Positions 34,326 through 42,615 of a DNA stretch of 64,000 bases are shown piece by piece; position 1 is the stretch's first letter; every line of letters starts with the position of its first letter. Made by a program: the position numbers and the translations under genes. Under the pieces are notes generated by a model. That model saw only the letters and a program-made list of their open reading frames with translations. It was not told the origin of the DNA and ran no database searches. This DNA comes from Pseudomonadota bacterium (GTDB lineage Bacteria; Pseudomonadota; Gammaproteobacteria; Burkholderiales; Burkholderiaceae_C): the NCBI GenBank assembly GCA_023387335.1, contig JAEWIF010000065.1, positions 1-64,000 on the forward strand. The letters run 5' to 3'.

Positions 34326-35357
34326 ATGCTGTTCCCCACCACCATCGTCGGCAGCTACCCGCAGCCCGAATGGCTGATCGACCGGGCCAAGCTGGCCGGC
34401 CGCTTTCCGCCGCGCGTTCGCGCGCGCGAGCTCTGGCGCCTGCAGGAGCCGTACCTGGCGCAGGCGCAGGACGACGCCACCCTGCTGGCCATCCGGGCCC
34501 AGGAAGCCGCGGGCCTGGACATCGTGTCGGACGGCGAGATCCGCCGCGAGAGCTACTCCAACCGCTTCGCCACCGCGCTGGAAGGCGTGGACCTGGACAA
34601 CCCCGGCAGCGCGCTGGACCGCTCGGGCCACCCGAACCCGGTGCCCCGCATCGTCGGCAAGATCCGGCGCAAGCACGCGGTGGAGGTGGAGGACCTGAAG
34701 TTCCTCAAGCGCAACACCACGCGCCTCACCAAGATCACGGTGCCCGGCCCGTTCACCATGCTGCAGCAGGCGCAGAACGACTTCTACAAATCGGAAGAAG
34801 AGGCCGCGGCCGACTACGCCGACGCGGTCAACGCCGAGATCAAGGACCTGTTCGCGGCCGGCGCCGACGTGGTGCAGATCGACGAGCCCTACATGCAGGC
34901 GCGGCCCGAGAAGGCGCGCCAGTACGGCCTGGCCGCGCTCAACCGCGCGCTGGACGGCGTGCAGGGAACGACCTGCGTGCACATCTGCTTCGGCTACGCG
35001 GCCATCATCCACGAGCGCCCGAGCGGCTACTCGTTCCTGCCGGAGCTGGCGAGCTGCCGCTGCAAGCAGGTGTCGATCGAAACGGCGCAGTCGCACCTCG
35101 ACACCAAGGTGCTCGAACAGCTGGGCGGCAAGCAGGTGCTGGTGGGCTGCATCGACCTCTCCGACATGAACGTGGAGACGGCCGAAACCGTGGCCGAGCG
35201 CGTGCGCAGGGCGCTCAGGCACATCGCCCCCGAGCAGGTGATCCTCGCGCCCGACTGCGGCATGAAGTACCTGCCGCGCGAGGTGGCGCAGGGCAAGCTG
35301 CAGTCGATGGTGCAAGCCGCGCGCATCCTGCGCCAGGAACACGGAGTACCGCAATGA
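34326..35357 (+). CDS. MetE C-terminal-like zinc methyltransferase-fold protein
   Basis: A 343-residue TIM-barrel protein resembling the catalytic half of cobalamin-independent methionine synthase. It begins LFPTTIVGSYPQPEWLID, has TVPGPFTML, DVVQIDEP, and the complete zinc set His219-x-Cys221 (CVHICFGY), Glu252 (SIETAQ) and Cys311 (PDCGMKYL). Such short MetE-like proteins act as thiol methyltransferases or CoM-type transferases as well as in methionine synthesis. AGGAGG at 34312 precedes ATG 34326. Its place behind the transporter and in front of a Bug gene (ATGA overlap) suggests a catabolic role, perhaps demethylation or thiol conjugation. Confidence 0.85.
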   Translation: MLFPTTIVGSYPQPEWLIDRAKLAGRFPPRVRARELWRLQEPYLAQAQDDATLLAIRAQEAAGLDIVSDGEIRRESYSNRFATALEGVDLDNPGSALDRSGHPNPVPRIVGKIRRKHAVEVEDLKFLKRNTTRLTKITVPGPFTMLQQAQNDFYKSEEEAAADYADAVNAEIKDLFAAGADVVQIDEPYMQARPEKARQYGLAALNRALDGVQGTTCVHICFGYAAIIHERPSGYSFLPELASCRCKQVSIETAQSHLDTKVLEQLGGKQVLVGCIDLSDMNVETAETVAERVRRALRHIAPEQVILAPDCGMKYLPREVAQGKLQSMVQAARILRQEHGVPQ

Positions 35358-36325
35358 AGAACAACCGGACCTTCTCGCGCCGCGAGCTGCTGGCCGCCGC
35401 GGCCGCGCTGCCCGCCGGGCTCGCGCTCCCCGCGCTCGCGCAGGAAGGCGTGCTGCGCCTGGTCGTGCCGTTCGGCGCCGGCACCACCACCGACATCGTC
35501 AGCCGCGTGGTGGCCGAGGGCATGGGTCGCGCGCTGCAGCAGACCGTGGTGGTCGAGAACCGCGCGGGCGCGGGCGGCTCGACCGGCAGCGACCTGGTGG
35601 CCAAGGCCGCGCCCGATGGCCGGACCATCGTCATGGGCACGGTCGGCACGCACGCCATCAATGCATCGCTGTTCCGCAAGCTGCCCTACGACCCGCTGAA
35701 GGATTTCGTGCCGCTGGCGCTCGTGGGCTTCACGCCCACGCTGCTGGTGGTGGGCGGAGACTCGCCCGCGAAGTCGCTGCGCGACCTGGGCGCGCTCGCG
35801 GCGCGGCCGGAAGGCGTCACCTTCGCTTCGGCCGGCAACGGCACCTCGGGCCACCTGGCCGGCGAGATGCTGGCGCAGCGCCTGGGCGGCAAGATGGTCC
35901 ACGTCCCGTTCAAGGAAGGGGCGATGGCGATGACGAGCGTGATCGGCCGGCAGGTCGACTTCATGTTCTACCACCCGGCCGCGGTGAACCCGCAGATCCG
36001 CGCCGGCAAGCTGCGCGCGCTGGGCGCCAGCAGCGCGCAGCGCAGCGCGGCGGCGCCCGACACGGCCACGCTGCAGGAACAGGGCGTGCGCGACTTCGAC
36101 CTGGTCGCCTGGTTCATGCTCTACGCGCCGGCCGCCACGCCGCCCGCCACGCTGGAGCGCCTGCGCCGTGCCGCCGCCACCGCGCTGGCCGAAGCGGCGC
36201 CCAAGCTGCAGGAGCAGGGCGTCGAGCAGCGGCCGCTGCGCCCGGAGCAGCTCGTCGCCTTCAACAAGGCCGAGCTCGACAAGTGGGGCGAGCTGGTGAA
36301 GAGGGCGGGGGCGCAGGTGGACTGA
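35354..36325 (+). CDS. Bug/TctC-family substrate-binding protein
   Basis: A 323-residue periplasmic binding protein with signal RRELLAAAAALPAGLALPALAQ (residues about 9-30). Family marks are LVVPFGAGTTTDIVSRVVAE, VVVENRAGAGGSTGSDLVAKA, LPYDPLKDFVPLALVG and ATLQEQGVRDFDL. It is the last gene of the long plus-strand run and overlaps the MetE-like gene by four bases. The operon thus encodes two different periplasmic receptors, one Liv-type and one Bug-type. Confidence 0.92.
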   Translation: MKNNRTFSRRELLAAAAALPAGLALPALAQEGVLRLVVPFGAGTTTDIVSRVVAEGMGRALQQTVVVENRAGAGGSTGSDLVAKAAPDGRTIVMGTVGTHAINASLFRKLPYDPLKDFVPLALVGFTPTLLVVGGDSPAKSLRDLGALAARPEGVTFASAGNGTSGHLAGEMLAQRLGGKMVHVPFKEGAMAMTSVIGRQVDFMFYHPAAVNPQIRAGKLRALGASSAQRSAAAPDTATLQEQGVRDFDLVAWFMLYAPAATPPATLERLRRAAATALAEAAPKLQEQGVEQRPLRPEQLVAFNKAELDKWGELVKRAGAQVD

Positions 36326-36359
36326 GGCTGAGCCAGGACGGCGGCAGAATGCGGGCTCG

Positions 36360-37076
36360 ATGGTCCGCGTCCTTGCAGCCCTTCTCGCCCTCACGTTGTC
36401 CGGCGCGTCGCTCGCGAGCGGCAACCCGCCCCCGGCCGTGGTCGCGCGCTGGGGCGACAGCCTGGCGGCCTTCGAGAAGTCCGACAAGGCGGCGCCGCCC
36501 GCGCCCGGCGGCGTGCTGTTCGTCGGCAGCTCCTCCATCCGCCTGTGGCCGCACCTGCCCGACGATTTCCGGCAGGTGAAGGTCATCAATCGCGGCTTCG
36601 GCGGCTCCACCATGGCCGACTGCAGCCTGCTGGCCCCGCAGCTGGTGCTGCAGTACCGGCCGCGCCACGTCATCGTCTACGCCGGCGACAACGACCTCGC
36701 CGAGGGGCGCACGCCGCAGCAGGTGCTGGCGAGCTTCCAGGACTTCGTGCGCACGGTGCGGGGCGAGCTGCCGGACGCCAAGATCAGCTACATCTCGGTC
36801 AAGCCCAGCCCGCTGCGCGCTTCGCTGATGGAGCAGGCGCGCGAGGTCAACGGCTTGGTCTCTCGCTACCTGGCCGAGCTGCCCAACGCCAGCTACATCG
36901 ACGTCTTCACGCCCATGCTGGACGGCGACGGCCGTCCGCGCGTCGACCTCTACGGTCCCGACCGGCTGCACATGAACGCCGCCGGCTACGCGCTGTGGAA
37001 GCAGCTCGTCGCGACGCACATCCTCTCGGCGCCGCCCGAACCCCAGCCGGCTTCCGTCAGCCCGCAGGCGCGGTGA
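36360..37076 (+). CDS. Exported SGNH/GDSL-type hydrolase
   Basis: A 238-residue lipase/esterase-fold protein with a signal peptide (about residues 1-20). The four SGNH blocks are visible: GSSSI (56-60, Ser nucleophile), GFGGSTM (Gly), AGDNDL (Asn) and DRLHMNAAGY (Asp/His near residue 205). Members hydrolyse esters or acetyl groups, often on cell-wall or exported polysaccharides. Its 3' end overlaps that of the OpgC-type gene by 20 bp (convergent). It starts 34 bp after the Bug gene and may be read through from that operon. Confidence 0.9.
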   Translation: MVRVLAALLALTLSGASLASGNPPPAVVARWGDSLAAFEKSDKAAPPAPGGVLFVGSSSIRLWPHLPDDFRQVKVINRGFGGSTMADCSLLAPQLVLQYRPRHVIVYAGDNDLAEGRTPQQVLASFQDFVRTVRGELPDAKISYISVKPSPLRASLMEQAREVNGLVSRYLAELPNASYIDVFTPMLDGDGRPRVDLYGPDRLHMNAAGYALWKQLVATHILSAPPEPQPASVSPQAR

Positions 37077-38211
37077 CGCGCTGGGGCCGCCGCTCCCACC
37101 ACAGCGTCAGCCAGCCCGCGCCCCAGAGCGCGGTGAGCGCCACCGCCAGCAGCGGCAGGTCCACCGACCAGGGCCGCGACAGCATGCTGCCGAACAGGCT
37201 CAGCGTCAGCAGCACGATCACCAGGTGCGCGCAGAACACGGCGAGCGAGGCCGAGCCCATGGTCTCCAGCGGCCGCAGCCGCGGCAGCGCATGCGCGACG
37301 GCCGGGCCGAAGCGCAGCGTCACCACCAGCAGCGCGGCCAGGTTCAGCAGCCGCAGCGGCCCGAGCTGCCATTTGTCGAACAGCAGGTTGAGGCGCACGT
37401 CGCCGCCGAAGGGCGCCTGCCCCACGGCGTGGCGCCAGGTGAAGCCGACGAGGGCGATCAGGATCGCCACGGTCACGACTGCGGGCGGAAATTTCAGCGA
37501 GGGCGGAGCGTCCTCGTGCCGCGAGGCGCCCAGCCACAAGCCCACCACCCACAGCAGTTGCCAGGCGAAGCCGTTGAAGGCCCCGGTCTCCGCGTACGGC
37601 ACCGGCAGCCGCGCGACCGAGGCCGCGATGTCGTAGAGCCACTCGGCCAGGCCGAACTGCGCCAGCACCCACAGCGTCGCGCTGCCCAGCAGCACCCAGC
37701 GCCAGCCGTGGCGCATGCCGAGCACGAAGGCCCAGGGGCTGAGCAGCATGAAGAGCACGTACATCGGCAGGATGTCCAGCAGCGGCGGCTGGTAGATCAG
37801 CAGCAGTCCGCCGATCAGCGCCTGGACCGGCTCCCGCAGGTAGTAGCTCATCAGGTTGCGCACGGCGGGCTCGTCCACCTTGAGGCCGATCAGCGCGATC
37901 ACGGTGAAGAGGAACAGCAGCGTCGCCGCGTGGGCGGCATACACCATCAGCGCGCGGCGCCAGAACGCGCGGCGCGTGGCGGGGATGCCCTGGTTGAACG
38001 CGAGGCGTCCGTACACCAGCCCGGCCATGTAGCCGGACAGCAGCACGAAACCCTCGGCCGCCGACACGTAGCCGAAGGGCTGGCCCAGCGGGTTGGTCAG
38101 GCGGGTGGGCAGGTGCGTGAGGGTCATCAGCACGAGCATCAGCCCGCGCAGCGCATCGATCTCCCATCGGCGCCTCGTGGCCGGCGCCCGGCTCGAACGG
38201 TTCTCGGCCAT
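37057..38211 (-). CDS. OpgC-type membrane acyltransferase
   Basis: A 384-residue integral membrane protein with about ten helices. The N-terminal RRRWEIDALRGLMLVLMTLT, PFGYVSAAEGFVLLSGYMAG and central LPMYVLFML match the OpgC domain of the acyltransferase 3 superfamily, which succinylates osmoregulated periplasmic glucans. No opgG/opgH is nearby. Substrate specificity is inferred from the family only. It is a single-gene unit. Confidence 0.88.
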   Translation of the reverse strand: MAENRSSRAPATRRRWEIDALRGLMLVLMTLTHLPTRLTNPLGQPFGYVSAAEGFVLLSGYMAGLVYGRLAFNQGIPATRRAFWRRALMVYAAHAATLLFLFTVIALIGLKVDEPAVRNLMSYYLREPVQALIGGLLLIYQPPLLDILPMYVLFMLLSPWAFVLGMRHGWRWVLLGSATLWVLAQFGLAEWLYDIAASVARLPVPYAETGAFNGFAWQLLWVVGLWLGASRHEDAPPSLKFPPAVVTVAILIALVGFTWRHAVGQAPFGGDVRLNLLFDKWQLGPLRLLNLAALLVVTLRFGPAVAHALPRLRPLETMGSASLAVFCAHLVIVLLTLSLFGSMLSRPWSVDLPLLAVALTALWGAGWLTLWWERRPQRVTAPAG

Positions 38212-38289
38212 GGTCCGATGGTAGGGGCCGCGGACAACGGCCGTGTAGGACGCGGCTGTGCCGCTTGCGCCCGGGCGGCGCGCGCTGCG

Positions 38290-39255
38290 TCAGAGGTCGA
38301 GCACGAGCACGCCGGACTTCGCGCCGGAGCAGCAGACCATCATGGTCCTGCCCTCGTCCTTCTCCTGCTGGGTCAGCACCGAATCGCGGTGGTCGGGCCG
38401 GCCTTCCAGCACCTTGACCTCGCAGGTGCCGCAGATGCCTTCCTCGCAGGCGTAGGGCACCTGCACGCCCTGGTCGAGCAGCGCGGCCAGCAGCGTCTGG
38501 CCGGGACGGACCGCGAAGGTCTTCGCGGATCGGGCGCAGCGCACCTCGAAGCCGCCGGACGTTGCGGCCTCTTCCCTGGGCGCGAAGTACTCGGTGTGCA
38601 CGTGCTCGGGCGGCAGGCCGGCGGTGGCCGCCTCGAACGCGGCCAGCATGCCCGTCGGTCCGCAGCAATAGAAATGCGCGCCTTGCGGCGCCTGCGAGAC
38701 GATGCGCGCGATGTCCAGCATGGCGCCGCCCGGCTCGCCGTCGAAGTTCATGCTCGCCTCGACGCCGTCGACGGACGACAACTCGCGCACTTCGTCGAGG
38801 AAGCCCGCCTGGCGGCGCGTGCGCACCGCGTAATGCAGTTCCCACGGCCGCCACAGCTCGTTGAGCCTGCGCATCATCGACAGCAGCGGCGTGATGCCGA
38901 TGCCGCCGGCGATGAAGACCGAGTGCGGCGCGTCCTCCGCCAGCGCGAAGTGGTTGCGCGGCCCGGCGATGGCGATCACGTCGCCCGGCCGCATTGCCGC
39001 ATGCACGTAGCGCGAGCCGCCGCGGCTTTGCGGGGACTGGTGGACGCCGATCACGTAGCGCGCGTCGCCCTGCCGGTTCAGCAGCGAGTAGCTGCGCACC
39101 GGCCCGCCGGGCAGGTGCAGGTCGATGTGCGCGCCGGCCGTGAAGGGGGCCAGCGGCGCCTCGGGCGCCAGCGGCACGAGCTCGACGGAGCAGATGCCCT
39201 CCGCCTCGTAGCGCATGCCCTTGACGCGGACCTGCCGGGTCTGCGCCGCGCTCAC
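38290..39255 (-). CDS. PDR/VanB-type oxidoreductase (FMN, NADH, 2Fe-2S)
   Basis: A 321-residue class IA oxygenase reductase. The flavin domain has RSYSLLNR; the NAD domain has GGIGITPLLSMM and YCCGPTGML; the C-terminal plant-type ferredoxin domain has CEEGICGTCEVKVLEG with the fourth Cys near the end (MVCCSG). It passes electrons from NADH to a Rieske oxygenase, almost certainly the one at 41213 in the same operon. GTG at 39255 overlaps the stop of the Bug gene (GTGA). Confidence 0.93.
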   Translation of the reverse strand: MSAAQTRQVRVKGMRYEAEGICSVELVPLAPEAPLAPFTAGAHIDLHLPGGPVRSYSLLNRQGDARYVIGVHQSPQSRGGSRYVHAAMRPGDVIAIAGPRNHFALAEDAPHSVFIAGGIGITPLLSMMRRLNELWRPWELHYAVRTRRQAGFLDEVRELSSVDGVEASMNFDGEPGGAMLDIARIVSQAPQGAHFYCCGPTGMLAAFEAATAGLPPEHVHTEYFAPREEAATSGGFEVRCARSAKTFAVRPGQTLLAALLDQGVQVPYACEEGICGTCEVKVLEGRPDHRDSVLTQQEKDEGRTMMVCCSGAKSGVLVLDL

Positions 39256-40262
39256 TTCGAGCCGATCCCCGCCTCGCGCACGATGGGGCCGAACTTGCGC
39301 ACCTCGTCCTCCAGCCACTTCTGCGTCTCGCGGCTGCCCATGAAGAGGGTTTGCACTTCCAGCTCCTCGAGCTTCTTGCGAACGGTGGCGTCCTGCATGG
39401 TCTTCTGAAGCGCGGCTTCGAGCCTGGCGATCACCGGCTCGGGCGTGCCCTTGGGCGCGGCGATGTTGACGAACGAGTCGTTGCCGTCCAGCTCCGGATA
39501 GCCCTGCTGGCCGGTGGTGGGCACGTCGGGCAGCCAGGGCAGGCGGGCCTTGCTCTGCACCGCCAGCACGCGCAATTCCTTGCCGTTCAGGTTCTTCACC
39601 AGCGCGGTGTAGGGCAGCATGCAGGCCTGCACGCTGCCGTCGCGCACGCCGGTCAGCGCCGGGGCCAGGCCGTTGTACGGCACGTGGGTGACGGCATAGT
39701 CCTTGCCGGTCTTGCCCTTCACCGCGCGGCGGAACATCTCCAGCTGCAGGTGGTTGAGGCCGCCCGCGCCGGTGCTGCAGAAGCTGATCTCGGCCGGGTT
39801 CGGGTAGTTGGCCAGTTCGGCCAGCGACTTGATCGGCACCTTGGTGCTGGCCACGATCACCGCCGGGTTGGAAGCGACGGCGGCGACGGGCGCGAAGTCC
39901 TGCAGCTTCAGTTCCATGTTGGGGATCAGCAGGTTCGCGAAGGCGTAGGCCGATCCCGAAGTGAAGAACAGCGTGTGGCCGTCGGCCGGCGACGAAGCCA
40001 CCGCGCGTGCGCCCACCGAGCTGCCGGCGCCCGGCCGGTTCAGGATGACGACGGGCTGGCCCAGTTCGTCCTTGAGCCGCTCCGCGATGATGCGGGCCGT
40101 CACGTCCAGGCCACCGCCGGCCGCGAACGGGACCACGAACGTCACCGGCCTGGTCGGGAAATCCGGCGCGGCGCTGAAGGCCTGCTGCGCGAACGACGCG
40201 GCGAACAGGCCGGCCACGAGGCCCTGGGCGAGCCGGCGGCGGGTGGTGCGAAGGGATTGCAT
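39252..40262 (-). CDS. Bug/TctC-family substrate-binding protein of the Rieske/TauD operon
   Basis: A 336-residue periplasmic binding protein with signal peptide ending QQAFSA (about residue 31). It has DFPTRPVTFVVPFAAGGGLD, VVILNRPGAGSSVGARAVA, THVPYNGLAPALTGVRDG and DVPTTGQQGYPEL. An AGGAGA ribosome-binding site precedes the ATG. It sits between the TauD-type and reductase genes, so receptor and catabolic enzymes are coexpressed. Confidence 0.92.
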   Translation of the reverse strand: MQSLRTTRRRLAQGLVAGLFAASFAQQAFSAAPDFPTRPVTFVVPFAAGGGLDVTARIIAERLKDELGQPVVILNRPGAGSSVGARAVASSPADGHTLFFTSGSAYAFANLLIPNMELKLQDFAPVAAVASNPAVIVASTKVPIKSLAELANYPNPAEISFCSTGAGGLNHLQLEMFRRAVKGKTGKDYAVTHVPYNGLAPALTGVRDGSVQACMLPYTALVKNLNGKELRVLAVQSKARLPWLPDVPTTGQQGYPELDGNDSFVNIAAPKGTPEPVIARLEAALQKTMQDATVRKKLEELEVQTLFMGSRETQKWLEDEVRKFGPIVREAGIGSK

Positions 40263-40289
40263 GTCGAACGTCTCCTGGTCGTTGTGGTG

Positions 40290-41201
40290 TCAGCGGGCCG
40301 GGCGCGAGCCGGCGATGGTGATGCGCGTCATGTAGCGGTCCTGGCCCGTGTAGTCGGGGATGGCGCGGTGCATGGTGCAGCGGTTGTCCCACACCAGGAT
40401 CTGGTCGTTGCGCCAGCGCGCGCGGCAGGTGAAGTCGAAGCGCGAGGTGTGCTCGTACAGGAACGCGAGGATCGGCGCGCTCTCCTCGTTGGTGAAGCCC
40501 TCGATGCGCTGCGAGTAGGTCTTGTTCACGTACAGGAACTTGCGGCCGCTGAGGGCGTGCCTGCACACCAGCGGATGCGACACCTCGCGGTCGCCCAGCT
40601 CCACGTTCAGGTCGTTCCTGGTGCCCGACGAATTGAACCGGCGGCCCTGCGCCATGTAGGCCGAGCCGAAGATGCGCGTCGCGCTGTGCACGATGTTCAG
40701 CGGCTCGATCAGCGCCTTGAACGCGGGCGACAGCGCCTCGTACGCCGCGTACATGCTCATGAAGCCGGTGTCGCCGCCGTAGGGCGGCACGTCCACCGCG
40801 CGCATGATCACGGCCGAGGGCGGCTCGTCCAGGTAGGTGCTGTCGGCGTGCCAGTTCTCGCCGACCACGCGGCCGGTGTCGGTGGCCAGGCGGCGGATGA
40901 TCTGCACCTCGGGATGGCCCTCGACGCTGTGCAGCTGCGGCAGGCGGATCACCTCGCCGAAGTTCCGGCCGAACGCCAGGTGCTGGTCGTGCGAAAGCTT
41001 CTGTCCCGGGAACAAGATCACCTGGTGGTCGGCGAAGGCCTGGCGGATCTCGGCCCAGGCCTCGGGCGCGAGCGGCTCGCGCAGGTCCACGCCCAGGATG
41101 TCGGCGCCGAGCACGCCGGTGAGCGGCTGAACCTCGATGTGGCGGTAATCGCGCGGGTGCACCAGCACCGGGTGCGAGTCGAAGGAGGATTGGGCTTGCA
41201 T
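40290..41201 (-). CDS. TauD/TfdA-family alpha-ketoglutarate-dependent dioxygenase
   Basis: A 303-residue Fe(II)/2-oxoglutarate dioxygenase. The metal triad is seen as HxD in NWHADSTYLDEPPS and the distal His in WDNRCTMHRAIPDY; the 2-oxoglutarate-binding Arg follows in RYMTRITIAG. The opening VQPLTGVLGADILGVDLREP is standard for TauD/TfdA. Members cleave ether, sulfonate or hydroxylate side chains (2,4-D, taurine). It lies 11 bp after the Rieske gene and before a Bug gene. It may remove a side chain before or after ring oxygenation. Confidence 0.92.
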   Translation of the reverse strand: MQAQSSFDSHPVLVHPRDYRHIEVQPLTGVLGADILGVDLREPLAPEAWAEIRQAFADHQVILFPGQKLSHDQHLAFGRNFGEVIRLPQLHSVEGHPEVQIIRRLATDTGRVVGENWHADSTYLDEPPSAVIMRAVDVPPYGGDTGFMSMYAAYEALSPAFKALIEPLNIVHSATRIFGSAYMAQGRRFNSSGTRNDLNVELGDREVSHPLVCRHALSGRKFLYVNKTYSQRIEGFTNEESAPILAFLYEHTSRFDFTCRARWRNDQILVWDNRCTMHRAIPDYTGQDRYMTRITIAGSRPAR

Positions 41202-41212
41202 GGCGGTCGGTC

Positions 41213-42502
41213 TCAGGCGGTGGCGGTCTCCGTCGGCGGCCTGGCGCGCGCCGGTCCGATGAAGTCTTCGTCGGCGTCGGGTTCCACGTGGCCCGGCAGC
41301 ACGGCCTGGACCGCGCGCACCGAGAAGAGCCAGGGCTTGGCGGCCGCGGGATGCGGCTGGCCGCTGGCGACGCACTGGGTCGCGCCTTCCATCAGCGTGC
41401 GGCGCATCGCCACCACCGCCATGTCGCTGGTGCCCAGGTGCTCGCGCGTGCGGTCGGCGATCGGGCCGGCGGTCTCGGTCACCATCGCGTCCTGCGCGCG
41501 GATGCCCTTGATGCCGGTGAAGGAGATGGTCTTCTGCTCCTGCCGGTCGATCAGGTAGTCGTTGTCCAGGCGCTCCACCGGCAGGGTGGTGCCCGGGACC
41601 ACCTTGCGGTGCGAGTTCTCGCCATTGCGCCAGGCCGCGAGTTCCTGCTCGCCCAGCGGCGCGTCGGGCCGCCAGCTCACGCAGATCACCCAGCAGCGCT
41701 CGTCGGTCATCGGCACCCACATGCGCACCAGCTGCGCGTCGCCGGGGCGTGGCGGGATCATGGTGAAGAAGGGCAGCAGGAACTGGTTCAGGCGCCAGTA
41801 GCGCTTGTCGCCGTCGACGCGGCGGGCGTTGCAGGCGGTGAAGCCGACCTCGCTGGGCAGGATCTTCCAGGCGGGCGCGGTGTCCTCCTTGAAGTACTTG
41901 CCGGTCAGCGCCTGGTTGTCGGCGTCGGTCTTGTCCACCATCTGGTGCAGGAAGCCCACGTGGGCGCTGTCCAGCTCGCCTTCCATCGCCTGCGCGTAGT
42001 TGCACTCCTGGTGCCAGCGCGAGGCGTACAGCTGGTCGTCGGGCAGGCCGACGAAGCCGAAGGCGGGCAGCTCCGGCGCGGGCCGCACGTCGCCCATGTA
42101 GACCCACAGCACCGGGCCGGCGATGCGGGCCGGGTAGGCGCGGGCCTTGACGTTCTGGCACATGCGGCTGGTCGACGGCTCGGTCGGCATGTGCAGGCAG
42201 TTGCCGTCCACGTCGAACTTCCAGCCGTGGTAGACGCAGCGGATGCCGCCTTCCTCGTTGCGGCCGAAGAACAGGCTGGCGCCGCGGTGCGGGCAGTTCT
42301 CCTCCATCACGCCCACGCGGCCCTGGGTGTCGCGGAAGACGACCAGGCGCTCGCCCAGCAGCGTCAGGCGCACGGGCGGCTCGTCGGCGGCGGGCACCTC
42401 CGCGGCGGTCATCGCGGGAATCCAGAACGAGCGCATGAGCTTGCCCATCGGGGTTCCGGGGCCGCACTGGGTGAGGAGGGCGTTCTTTTCGTGGCTGAGC
42501 AT
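41213..42502 (-). CDS. Rieske non-haem iron oxygenase, alpha subunit (phthalate dioxygenase-like)
   Basis: A 429-residue oxygenase. The Rieske cluster ligands are Cys70, His72, Cys89 and His92 (CPHRG...CVYHGWKF). The mononuclear iron site lies around GELDSAHVGFLH near residue 178. The pattern GPGTPMGKLMRSFWIP at the N-terminus is that of the phthalate 4,5-dioxygenase group, which needs only one reductase (here 38290). The substrate is an aromatic acid or a related compound. It is first in the operon, followed by TauD, Bug and the reductase, and divergent from a LysR gene with an FNR-type box in the promoter interval. Confidence 0.93.
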   Translation of the reverse strand: MLSHEKNALLTQCGPGTPMGKLMRSFWIPAMTAAEVPAADEPPVRLTLLGERLVVFRDTQGRVGVMEENCPHRGASLFFGRNEEGGIRCVYHGWKFDVDGNCLHMPTEPSTSRMCQNVKARAYPARIAGPVLWVYMGDVRPAPELPAFGFVGLPDDQLYASRWHQECNYAQAMEGELDSAHVGFLHQMVDKTDADNQALTGKYFKEDTAPAWKILPSEVGFTACNARRVDGDKRYWRLNQFLLPFFTMIPPRPGDAQLVRMWVPMTDERCWVICVSWRPDAPLGEQELAAWRNGENSHRKVVPGTTLPVERLDNDYLIDRQEQKTISFTGIKGIRAQDAMVTETAGPIADRTREHLGTSDMAVVAMRRTLMEGATQCVASGQPHPAAAKPWLFSVRAVQAVLPGHVEPDADEDFIGPARARPPTETATA

Positions 42503-42549
42503 GGGCGGGCTTTCGGGGGTGACGCCTAGTCTAGGATCGGGATTGATCG

Positions 42550-42563
42550 TTGATCCAGATCAA
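42550..42563. promoter_or_regulatory. Perfect FNR/Anr-type box
   Basis: TTGATCCAGATCAA matches the FNR/Anr consensus TTGAT-N4-ATCAA exactly. It lies 48 bp upstream of the Rieske gene start (minus strand) and 53 bp upstream of the LysR start (plus strand), within reach of both promoters. A partly overlapping half-site TTGATC begins at 42543. FNR binding is inferred from consensus only; a LysR site with the same sequence is the alternative. Confidence 0.6.
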
Positions 42564-42566
42564 GGG

Positions 42567-42583
42567 AATCGCGTTTCGCGATT
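42567..42583. promoter_or_regulatory. Perfect inverted repeat in the LysR/Rieske promoter interval
   Basis: AATCGCG-TTT-CGCGATT is a perfect 7+3+7 palindrome directly beside the FNR-type box and 33 bp before the LysR start. It is a candidate operator for the LysR protein, or a hairpin in its leader. Confidence 0.45.
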
Positions 42584-42615
42584 GCTGCACGGCAACATCC
42601 GAAGGGGGCGACGCC

